Positions 1-6,030 of a stretch of DNA of 8,167 nt are shown here, one piece after another. This DNA comes from Actinomycetota bacterium. GTDB lineage: Bacteria > Actinomycetota > Actinomycetes > UBA12327. The position numbers and the translations under genes were made by a program. The DNA lies in NCBI GenBank assembly GCA_026392555.1, contig JAPLBW010000136.1, forward strand, positions 1 to 8,167. The letters are read 5' to 3'. How positions within the stretch are numbered: position 1 is the stretch's first letter; each line of letters begins with the position of its first letter. The notes beneath the pieces are model-generated. The model was given only the letters and a program-made list of their open reading frames with translations, did no database searches and was not told the origin of the DNA.

Positions 1-70
1 CGCCCTCGCGCTTGCGGGTTAGCGAGTGCTCCGCCCACGCGGGGCAATCCACACGTTCAGCCACGATTAG
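1..70. other. Unresolved left edge downstream of fbiC
   Basis: No gene can be called with confidence in this edge segment. On the minus strand, a frame beginning with GTG at 64 stays open to the window edge for 21 codons (it begins VAERVDCPAW) and has a high third-position GC content. It could be the start of a gene following fbiC, but no ribosome binding site precedes it and I do not recognise the peptide. On the plus strand two frames are also open from the edge, stopping at 85-87 and 72-74, so the segment could equally be the 3' end of a gene converging on fbiC. No convincing hairpin terminator was seen; only a short CTCGC/GCGAG inverted pair (5-9 and 23-27) is present. Confidence 0.3.
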
Positions 71-2623
71 TTAGGGAGCCGGGATAACTCCGATGGGTTG
101 TGCAGCGGAGGTCTGGCAGTAGCCGTAGGTCGTGGTGCGTTGTCGAGCTGGGCGACCAGCGCGCGTAGCAATGGCTAACAAGTCGGCGACATCGCGCGTG
201 GAGCCATGCGCACTTCCCGCCATGCGACTGATGGTTTCTTCCATCAACGTTCCGCCTAAGTCGTCCACTCCCCCTTGCAGGAGTTGCTCCACATTGGCAT
301 CTCCTACCTTGACCCATGACGCTTGAATGTGATCAATGCGTCCATGCAACATTAAACGGGCCATCGCGTGCACTGCGCGATTGTCTCGCCACGTGGGACC
401 TGGGCGAGCAATCCCCGCCAGGTACACCGGTGATTGTTGGTGCACAAACGGCAAGGGAACGAACTCGGTGAATCCACCGGACTGATCTTGAAGTTGCGCA
501 AGCAATCGAATGTGCGACACCCAATGATGTGGATGATCAACGTGCCCGTACATCATCGTTGAGCTGGACTTGATGCCCAATGAGTGCGCGGTGGTCACCA
601 CATCAATCCATGTTGACGTGGGCAGCTTGCCTCGGGTCAGTACCCAGCGCACCTCGTCATCAAGGATTTCCGCCGCTGTGCCGGGAATCGTGTCCAGTCC
701 CGCACTTTGGGCCGCTTCAAGCCACGCTCGAATGCTCATGCCGCTGCGCGAGGCACCATTTGCCACTTCCATCGGCGAGAACGCGTGCACGTGGATTCCA
801 GGAACGCGATCTTTGACCGCGCGGACCAAGTCGAAGTAGGCGGTGCCCGGCAGATCGGGGTGAATGCCACCTTGCATGCACACTTCCGTGGCGCCCACCG
901 CCCAGGCTTGCTCAGCCCGATCGGCAACTTGCTCTAGCGACAGCGTGAACGCGTCTACATCGTCCTTGCGTTGAGCAAAGGCACAGAAACGGCAACCGGT
1001 GTAGCACACGTTCGTGAAGTTGATATTGCGGTTGACGACGTACGTCACTTCATCGCCGACAGCATCGCGTCGAACGTCGTCGGCAATGCGACACAGCTCC
1101 TCGAGTGCTGAACCATCAACCGACATCAACTCAACGGCCAGGTCGTGGTTTTCTACCAGAGCTAAATCGGCCGGGGAATGAGCCGCGAGCTGCAAAGCAC
1201 GCGCCAAATCACTCACGCCCACCGCTGCTGGGGCTTCAATGCGTTGAGCCACGGTCTCCCAATCCCCGTAGACCTGATCAAAGTCGGCGCGCTGTTGGCC
1301 GCGGCGACCTTCCGCATCAATCGCCGATCCCAAGTCCGTGCGGCCGCCGACTTCGATGGCGGAGTAATCAGCATCAGCTTCCTGCCACCCAATTCCTTGC
1401 GGGATCCGCTCAGTTACTGCCAAATTCGTTACGGGGTCACGCAAGGCATCAACATGCGCGCGCAATCGAGCGTCAACCCACGGCGGTCCTTGTGCGATGT
1501 ATTCGGGGTGGACCGTCAACCGTTGTTCGAGAGTGAATCCAGCGGCCTTGGTGAGCTCAGCCAAGTCGTCAAGGTGCGGCCACGGGCGCTCGGGGTTGAC
1601 GTGATCTGGAGTGAGCGGCGAAACCCCACCCCAGTCGTCGACTCCAGCAGCAATCAATCTGCTTAAGGCGCGCGTAGAGGAAAGATTCGGAGGAGCTTGG
1701 ATGCGCATCTTGGGCCCTAACACGATGCGAGCCACAGCGAGCGCTGCAACGTAGTCATCTTCGGGCAGGTCTTCAACGTTGCGCATCGCCGTATCTGGTT
1801 TAGCGCGGAAGTTTTGCACGATCACTTCCTGGACATGACCAAACTCGCGAGCCGTCGTACGGATGTCAAACAAGGACTGCACGAGTTCTTGGGGCGTCTC
1901 ACCAATTCCGACCAAAACGCCGGTGGTGAAAGGAATACTCAACCGCCCAGCATCCTCAAGAACCCGAAGCCGCACAGCAGGTTCTTTGTCGGGCGAACCA
2001 AAGTGCACCGCGCCGGGCGCAGACCACAATCGCTGCGCGCTTTGCTCCAGCATCATTCCCATACTCGGCGCCACGGGCTTGAGACGTTGCATGTCATCCC
2101 ACGTCATCACCCCTGGATTCAGATGTGGCAACAGACCGGTTTCTTCTAAAACCAAGATGGACATGGCACGTACATAAGCCAAGGTGTCGTTATAGCCGCG
2201 CTCGTCAAGCCACTCCCGCGCAGCTGTCCAGCGCAATTCCGGACGATCGCCCAAAGTGAAGAGTGCTTCCTTGCATCCCAGGAGCGCACCGCTGCGCGCA
2301 ATCGCCAAAACTTCGTCTGGCTCGAGGAACATGCCGTGGCCATCGGCCCGTAACGCACCCGGTGTTGTGGCGAACGTGCAGTAGTGACAGCGATCGCGAC
2401 ATAACCGCGTGAGGGGAATAAAGACTTTCTTTGAGTACGTGATGGTGTCGGGGCGTCCCGCTTCGCGCAGACCAGCATCGCGGACGCGACCTGCGATGAC
2501 CAAGAGTTCGTCGAGTTGTGTTCCACGCGCCCTGAGTAAGTCGGCCGCCTCATCAACGGTTAAGGCTTTGCCATCGCGCGCACGAGTCAGGGCGCGTATG
2601 AGCGACCGATCCGTGTTCACCAT
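71..2623 (-). CDS. fbiC: FbiC, FO synthase (fused CofG-CofH radical SAM enzyme)
   Basis: This is 7,8-didemethyl-8-hydroxy-5-deazariboflavin (FO) synthase, the cytoplasmic enzyme that makes the chromophore of coenzyme F420 from tyrosine and 5-amino-6-ribitylaminouracil. The 850-residue protein is close to the usual length of fused actinobacterial FbiC. Two radical SAM modules are visible, each with a CX3CX2C iron-sulfur cluster motif. The CofG half has Cys75, Cys79 and Cys82 (CRDRCHYC). The CofH half has Cys540, Cys544 and Cys547 (CYTGCRFC). In the family, the CofH half adds the tyrosine-derived hydroxybenzyl group and the CofG half closes the ring. The ATG at 2623 is chosen because a -10-like TAGGGT lies six bases upstream and no good Shine-Dalgarno sequence is spaced correctly. 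The gene is divergent from fbiA, which acts next in the pathway. No frameshift or missing motif was noticed. Confidence 0.97.
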   Translation of the reverse strand: MVNTDRSLIRALTRARDGKALTVDEAADLLRARGTQLDELLVIAGRVRDAGLREAGRPDTITYSKKVFIPLTRLCRDRCHYCTFATTPGALRADGHGMFLEPDEVLAIARSGALLGCKEALFTLGDRPELRWTAAREWLDERGYNDTLAYVRAMSILVLEETGLLPHLNPGVMTWDDMQRLKPVAPSMGMMLEQSAQRLWSAPGAVHFGSPDKEPAVRLRVLEDAGRLSIPFTTGVLVGIGETPQELVQSLFDIRTTAREFGHVQEVIVQNFRAKPDTAMRNVEDLPEDDYVAALAVARIVLGPKMRIQAPPNLSSTRALSRLIAAGVDDWGGVSPLTPDHVNPERPWPHLDDLAELTKAAGFTLEQRLTVHPEYIAQGPPWVDARLRAHVDALRDPVTNLAVTERIPQGIGWQEADADYSAIEVGGRTDLGSAIDAEGRRGQQRADFDQVYGDWETVAQRIEAPAAVGVSDLARALQLAAHSPADLALVENHDLAVELMSVDGSALEELCRIADDVRRDAVGDEVTYVVNRNINFTNVCYTGCRFCAFAQRKDDVDAFTLSLEQVADRAEQAWAVGATEVCMQGGIHPDLPGTAYFDLVRAVKDRVPGIHVHAFSPMEVANGASRSGMSIRAWLEAAQSAGLDTIPGTAAEILDDEVRWVLTRGKLPTSTWIDVVTTAHSLGIKSSSTMMYGHVDHPHHWVSHIRLLAQLQDQSGGFTEFVPLPFVHQQSPVYLAGIARPGPTWRDNRAVHAMARLMLHGRIDHIQASWVKVGDANVEQLLQGGVDDLGGTLMEETISRMAGSAHGSTRDVADLLAIATRAGRPARQRTTTYGYCQTSAAQPIGVIPAP

Positions 2624-2629
2624 GACTCC

Positions 2630-2635
2630 ACCCTA
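2630..2635 (-). promoter_or_regulatory. Probable -10 element of fbiC (leaderless type)
   Basis: Read on the minus strand this is TAGGGT, matching the actinobacterial -10 pattern TANNNT. Exactly six bases separate it from the ATG of fbiC, so transcription would start on or next to the A of the start codon. The purines between (GGAG) sit only two bases from the ATG, too close for a normal Shine-Dalgarno site, which favours leaderless translation. No clear -35 element was found. This is inference from spacing only. Confidence 0.5.
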
Positions 2636-2688
2636 GAGCGCAAGCCCGCCCAGCGACATCCCATCGCGCCTGCCCTGAATTCAAGTGC

Positions 2689-2693
2689 GAGGA
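2689..2693 (+). promoter_or_regulatory. Ribosome binding site of fbiA (GAGGA)
   Basis: GAGGA lies seven bases before the ATG at 2701, a normal Shine-Dalgarno spacing, and supports that start. The overlapping GAGGAT (2689-2694) is also six bases from the ATG and partly fits a -10 (A at position 2, T at position 6), so a leaderless reading cannot be excluded. A weak alternative -10, TGAATT, is at 2676-2681. The 77-bp gap to fbiC must hold the promoters of both genes. Confidence 0.5.
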
Positions 2694-2700
2694 TGACCGA

Positions 2701-3678
2701 ATGCGCGTTGCAGTGATCACCGGTGGAGTGGGTGGAGCCCGCTTCCTTCGAGGCCTACAGGCCTTGACCCACACGCCACAGTGGGCTGACCTGTCCATCA
2801 CCGCCATAGCCAATATCGGTGATGACATCACCTTGCACGACCTGCGGATTTGTCCGGATCTGGACACGGTGATGTACACCCTCGGTGGTGGCATCGATGA
2901 CGAGCGGGGTTGGGGACGTACGGATGAAACGTTCACCGTCCACAGTGAGCTCACGGCATATGGTGCCGGGCCCGCATGGTTTGGCCTGGGAGATCGAGAC
3001 CTTGCCACCCATTTGATTCGCACGCAGATGCTAAATGCCGGTTACTCACTCAGCGATGTGACGGCAGCCTTGTGCAAGCGCTGGGACATCGGTATTGATC
3101 TGTTGCCTATGTCTAATGACCGAATTGAAACGCACGTGACTGTTGACCATGACGGCGAACGCAAGGCTATGCACTTTCAGCAATGGTGGCTCGAGCACAA
3201 GGCCGAACTTCCGGCCCAGTCATTTGCTTTCGTCGGTGCGGATACTGCTACTGCTGCCCCTGGTGTGATTGCTGCCTTAAGCGATGCCGACGCCATCGTG
3301 TTCGCGCCATCGAATCCCGTGGTCTCCATCGCCCCCGTCCTGGCTGTGCCCGGCATCAAGGACGCGATCATGCAACGCACCGTGGTCGGTGTGAGCCCGA
3401 TCATCGCTGGCGCTGCCGTGCGTGGATATGCGGACGCATGTTTACGTGCTATCGGCGTCGAAACCGATGCCGCAGCAGTGGCTCGACATTTCGGCGCGCG
3501 TGCAGAGGGCGGCTTGCTCAATGGCTGGCTAGTCGATGACAGTGATCACGAATCCTGCGCAGCACTGACGGACGAAGGCATCGTGACTAGAGCCATTCCG
3601 CTGTGGATGCGCGATGTGCCTACGGCTTCGGCGATGGCTGCGGCCGCGCTGACGTTGGCCCAGGACCTTCGCGCATGA
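2701..3678 (+). CDS. fbiA: FbiA/CofD, 2-phospho-L-lactate (or enolpyruvyl) transferase
   Basis: This cytoplasmic enzyme transfers the phospholactyl or phosphoenolpyruvyl group from a GDP-linked donor (LPPG or EPPG) onto FO, releasing GMP and giving F420-0 or dehydro-F420-0. In mycobacteria the phosphoenolpyruvate-derived donor is the established one. The 325-residue length is normal for the family. Diagnostic motifs are the N-terminal nucleotide-binding loop GGVGGARF (residues 8-15), NIGDD (38-42), ICPDLDT (50-56), WFGLGDRDLATH (93-104), PMSNDR (136-141) and PSNP (203-206). The start at 2701 puts the MRVAVITGG strand at the N-terminus, as in known members. The stop codon overlaps the fbiB start (ATGA, 3675-3678), so the two are probably co-transcribed and translationally coupled. 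The donor-making guanylyltransferase (FbiD/CofC) is not in the window. Confidence 0.97.
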   Translation: MRVAVITGGVGGARFLRGLQALTHTPQWADLSITAIANIGDDITLHDLRICPDLDTVMYTLGGGIDDERGWGRTDETFTVHSELTAYGAGPAWFGLGDRDLATHLIRTQMLNAGYSLSDVTAALCKRWDIGIDLLPMSNDRIETHVTVDHDGERKAMHFQQWWLEHKAELPAQSFAFVGADTATAAPGVIAALSDADAIVFAPSNPVVSIAPVLAVPGIKDAIMQRTVVGVSPIIAGAAVRGYADACLRAIGVETDAAAVARHFGARAEGGLLNGWLVDDSDHESCAALTDEGIVTRAIPLWMRDVPTASAMAAAALTLAQDLRA

Positions 3679-4226
3679 CCAGCATTGAGGTGTTCGCCCT
3701 AGAGGGAATCGGTGAAGTCACGGCCGACACCGACCTGATCTCCGTTATTGCGCAGGCCTACGCCAACTACCAACCGCAAGACGGTGACGTCCTCGTCGTT
3801 ACCAGCAAGATCGTCAGTAAAGCTGAGTCACGCGTCCTGCCGGCCAGCGACCGTGACGAAGCCATCACTGCGGAGAGTTTTGGTGAAGTCGCAACTAACG
3901 GCCCGACGCGCATCGTGCGCACAAGGCACGGGTTTGTCATGGCTGCCGCGGGCGTCGATGCCAGTAACACTGCGGCCGACACGATCTTGTTGTTGCCCCT
4001 TGATCCCGACGCAACTGCTCGTCAACTGCGCACCGGTTTGCAGGCTCGTTTAGGCATCACTCTTGGCGTGATCATTAGTGACACCTTTGGCCGGCCCTGG
4101 CGCGAAGGCCTGACCGACAACGCGATTGGCGTTGCTGGTGTGCGGGTGCTGACGTTCGGTGTGGTGATGTCGGTGCTCGCGCTGGGGTGGCAACGGCCGA
4201 TGAGTTGGCTTCCGCCGCCGACTTAG
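3675..4226 (+). CDS. fbiB: FbiB N-terminal part (CofE, F420:glutamate ligase), frame-broken
   Basis: This is the CofE-like domain of FbiB, which adds glutamates to F420-0 using GTP. The start at 3675 (MTSIEVFALEGIGEV) is chosen because it overlaps the fbiA stop as ATGA and matches the family N-terminus; a longer in-frame start at 3603 lies inside fbiA. Family motifs are LEGIGEV (residues 9-15), TSKIVSKAE (43-51), GVDASN (93-98) and SDTFGRPWR (135-143). Homology holds up to about residue 159 (VAGVRVL, near 4151). The frame then reads unfamiliar sequence to a TAG at 4224-4226. The conserved continuation is in another frame, so as written this 183-residue product lacks the last third of the CofE domain and would probably not be active alone. 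Either the gene is truly broken or the sequence has an indel error. Confidence 0.9.
   Translation: MTSIEVFALEGIGEVTADTDLISVIAQAYANYQPQDGDVLVVTSKIVSKAESRVLPASDRDEAITAESFGEVATNGPTRIVRTRHGFVMAAAGVDASNTAADTILLLPLDPDATARQLRTGLQARLGITLGVIISDTFGRPWREGLTDNAIGVAGVRVLTFGVVMSVLALGWQRPMSWLPPPT
4149..4190 (+). other. Frame break within fbiB
   Basis: Before this segment fbiB is read in the frame of 3675; after it, conserved FbiB sequence (VATADELASAADLVKGK, from 4187) is read in the frame of 4187, a net -1 shift. By comparison with the Mycobacterium FbiB sequence as I remember it, about 20 residues normally separate the VL and the (V/T)ADE motifs. Here only about 14 fit, so roughly 16-19 bases may be missing rather than a single base. 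No slippery heptamer for programmed frameshifting lies in the stretch where the two frames overlap. Confidence 0.75.
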
Positions 4227-4966
4227 TAAAGGGAAAAAACTCCAACTGTCCCGTTGCCGTCATTCGCGGTTCCCAAGCCGTGCTCCGTGAGGATGGCCCG
4301 GGCGCCCGAGCGCTAGTGCGTGCCAGTCACACCGATCTCTTTGCACTCGGCACGCAGCAAGCCAAGGAGCTCGGACGACAAGAAGCTGTCGAGCTACGAC
4401 GGACCGTGCGGACATGGAGCGACAAGCCTGTTGACCACGAACTCATCGGTGAATGTGTTGCGGCAGCCCTGACTGCACCGGCACCGCACCACACCACACC
4501 CTGGCGATTCGTTCACGTGGTCGAACCGTCCACGCGCAAAGAGCTTCTCACCCGCATGGCCGATCGCTGGGAACACGATTTAGCAGCTGATGGCCACACG
4601 CCAGAGTCGGTGCGAAAGCGCGTTGAACGTGGAGAGCTGTTAGAGCGTTGCCCGGAACTAGTGATTCCCGTGCTCGTTCTTGATGCTCAACACGACTACC
4701 CCGATGAGCGTCGACAAATGGCAGAGCGCGACATGTTCGTTTTGTCGATGGGGGCAGCCGTGCAGTCATTCATGGTGACCGCTGCGGCGCATGGGTTGGG
4801 TACGGCGTGGGTTTCGAGCACACTGTTTTGTCCAGACGATGTACGACCTGTCCTTGATCTGCCTACGCCGTGGCATCCCATGGGGGCAATCGCAGTGGGA
4901 TACCCACTCGGTGATCTGACACCACGTCCGGCACGCGAGATTGCGGAGTTTCTTATTCAGAAGTGA
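4187..4966 (+). CDS. fbiB: FbiB C-terminal part (end of CofE plus FMN nitroreductase domain)
   Basis: This frame carries the rest of FbiB. Residues 1-28 (ATADELASAADLVKGK, then PVAVIRG) are the tail of the CofE domain. Residues from about 70 onward are the nitroreductase-fold domain that in mycobacterial FbiB binds FMN and reduces dehydro-F420-0. Motifs include RRTVRTW (71-77), APAPHHTTPWRF (97-108) and GLGTAWVSSTLF (203-214), followed by PMGAIAVGYPLGD near the end. The order and spacing match the C-terminal half of FbiB throughout. The GTG at 4187 is only the first possible start in this frame: no Shine-Dalgarno site precedes it and it lies inside a conserved motif, so it is unlikely to be a natural start. 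The true protein is probably one FbiB of about 430-450 residues. The 3' end overlaps manB, on the opposite strand, by 14 nt. Confidence 0.9.
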   Translation: MATADELASAADLVKGKNSNCPVAVIRGSQAVLREDGPGARALVRASHTDLFALGTQQAKELGRQEAVELRRTVRTWSDKPVDHELIGECVAAALTAPAPHHTTPWRFVHVVEPSTRKELLTRMADRWEHDLAADGHTPESVRKRVERGELLERCPELVIPVLVLDAQHDYPDERRQMAERDMFVLSMGAAVQSFMVTAAAHGLGTAWVSSTLFCPDDVRPVLDLPTPWHPMGAIAVGYPLGDLTPRPAREIAEFLIQK

Positions 4967-6005
4967 TGGTCAGGATGCCGGCTTCATTCCACGCTCGAGC
5001 ATCCTGCAGTTCAGTGCCATCAGCAATGACCGCGCCATCACCGACAACCGTTCGCACCAAGCGCGCACCTGAACCAATGGTTGCCCCCGTGCCGATCAGA
5101 CACTCATCCAAGTACGCGCCATCGCCAACAACGACATCATCGAAGAGGACCGATCCAGCCACGCGAGCCTGACCAATGCGCGCGTTATGCCCGACCACTG
5201 AGCCACCTGACACCTGCGCCTCGGCGGTTACCTGCGCACCAGACAAAATCAAAGACACACCAACCGCAGCAGGTATGGCACTTGATGCGATGACGCCGGT
5301 GACCAAGTCCTGCGAACCCTGGACATACGTAGCCGGGGTTCCCAAGTCAAGCCAGTAAGCCGTTTCTACATAGGCCTGAATATGTGCGTTGTCGGACAGC
5401 AAGCCAGGGAAGGTCTCGCGCTCAACTGATACCGGCCGATCCGTAGGGATCGTGGCGATGACTTTGCGCTTGAAGATGTAACAACCCGCGTTGACTTGAT
5501 TGGTCACCGGCTCTGGCATCTTTTCCAAGAAATCCTTAACTCGCCCATTGTCATCGCTAGGAACACAGCCGAATCTGCGCGCATCATCGACTTCGACTAG
5601 GTGCAAGGTGACGTCCGCATTAACCGAGGCGTGCACGGCGAGCTGAGCGGTCAAGTCATGTCCGGACAACACGTCACCATTGAAAACAATCACTGGTTCA
5701 TCGGGACCACATGTCAGGCCAGTCGCAGCGTTAGCAATGGCTCCTCCTGTCCCCATGGGGTGGTCTTCGGTAATGAAAACTAATTCGACGCCATCGAATG
5801 TGGCACCGTCAAAGGCTTGCGCAAACAATTCGGCTCGATAGGAGGTCGCCAAAATGATGCGACCCACACCCGCATCACGTAAGCGAGCAAATTGGTGGGC
5901 AAGGAATGGGACGCCAGCCACGGGGAGAAGCGGTTTGGGTGTGGTGAGAGTCAATGGACGCAGGCGGGTTCCTTCACCACCGACAAGGACTATCGCTTCC
6001 AACAC
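4953..6005 (-). CDS. manB: ManB-type mannose-1-phosphate guanylyltransferase
   Basis: This is a sugar nucleotidyltransferase that most likely makes GDP-mannose from GTP and mannose-1-phosphate in the cytoplasm, feeding envelope mannosides. Counting from GTG 6005, the 350-residue protein has the signature GGEGTRLRPLT (9-19) with PKP (24-26 region), GTGGAI (85-90), FNGD (108-111), FGCVP (145-149), NAGCYIF (172-178), SVERETFP (193-200) and WLDLGTP (218-224). A left-handed beta-helix of hexapeptide repeats occupies about 245-350. It follows M. tuberculosis ManB (Rv3264c) closely in motif order as I remember it; RmlA or glucose-1-phosphate enzymes are less likely. A start at 6092 is rejected because it runs into the divergent gene and adds 29 unrelated residues. 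GTG 6005 fits a -10 seven bases upstream; TTG 6002 is the alternative. Confidence 0.88.
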   Translation of the reverse strand: MLEAIVLVGGEGTRLRPLTLTTPKPLLPVAGVPFLAHQFARLRDAGVGRIILATSYRAELFAQAFDGATFDGVELVFITEDHPMGTGGAIANAATGLTCGPDEPVIVFNGDVLSGHDLTAQLAVHASVNADVTLHLVEVDDARRFGCVPSDDNGRVKDFLEKMPEPVTNQVNAGCYIFKRKVIATIPTDRPVSVERETFPGLLSDNAHIQAYVETAYWLDLGTPATYVQGSQDLVTGVIASSAIPAAVGVSLILSGAQVTAEAQVSGGSVVGHNARIGQARVAGSVLFDDVVVGDGAYLDECLIGTGATIGSGARLVRTVVGDGAVIADGTELQDARAWNEAGILTITSE

Positions 6006-6012
6006 AGACCAG

Positions 6013-6018
6013 AGCCTA
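6013..6018 (-). promoter_or_regulatory. Probable -10 of manB (TAGGCT, leaderless type)
   Basis: On the minus strand this reads TAGGCT, matching TANNNT, and ends seven bases before the GTG of manB. No Shine-Dalgarno sequence lies between them, so the transcript would begin at or very near the start codon. It shares its central TA with the -10 of the divergent gene. This is inferred from sequence and spacing. Confidence 0.55.
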
Positions 6019-6022
6019 CGCT
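6017..6022 (+). promoter_or_regulatory. Probable -10 of the TIGR03089 gene (TACGCT, leaderless type)
   Basis: TACGCT matches TANNNT and is eight bases before the ATG at 6031. The intervening TGGGCCTT has no ribosome binding site. With the manB -10 it forms the near-palindrome AGCCTACGCT (6013-6022), whose TA is shared by both strands. No obvious -35 is present, and any upstream promoter contacts would lie within manB coding sequence. Confidence 0.5.
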
Positions 6023-6030
6023 TGGGCCTT

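Noticed and set aside
1178..1666. 162-codon plus-strand open frame inside fbiC
   Set aside because: It is antisense to strongly conserved FbiC sequence, has no recognisable motif and is a typical high-GC shadow frame. The same applies to 1105-1536.
2678..2683. GAATTC palindrome in the fbiC/fbiA gap as an operator
   Set aside because: A six-base palindrome alone is expected by chance and no flanking symmetry extends it.
2693..2716. Seven-codon leader-like ORF (ATG 2693 to TGA 2716) overlapping the fbiA start
   Set aside because: It is too short, has no ribosome binding site of its own, has no attenuator-like composition and probably arises by chance from GATGACCGAATG.
2553..3023. 156-codon minus-strand open frame across the fbiC/fbiA junction
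   Set aside because: It overlaps the clear starts of both fbiC and fbiA and its Arg/Ser/Pro-rich product resembles nothing known.
4234..4240. A AAA AAC heptamer in fbiB, correctly phased for -1 ribosomal slippage in the downstream frame
   Set aside because: It lies after the frame break and after the upstream frame's stop at 4224-4226. A -1 slip here would leave the conserved frame rather than join the two halves.
5854..6030. 59-codon N-terminal extension of the TIGR03089 gene
   Set aside because: It lies antisense within manB and is Arg/Pro-rich without family similarity; ATG 6031 begins the conserved region.
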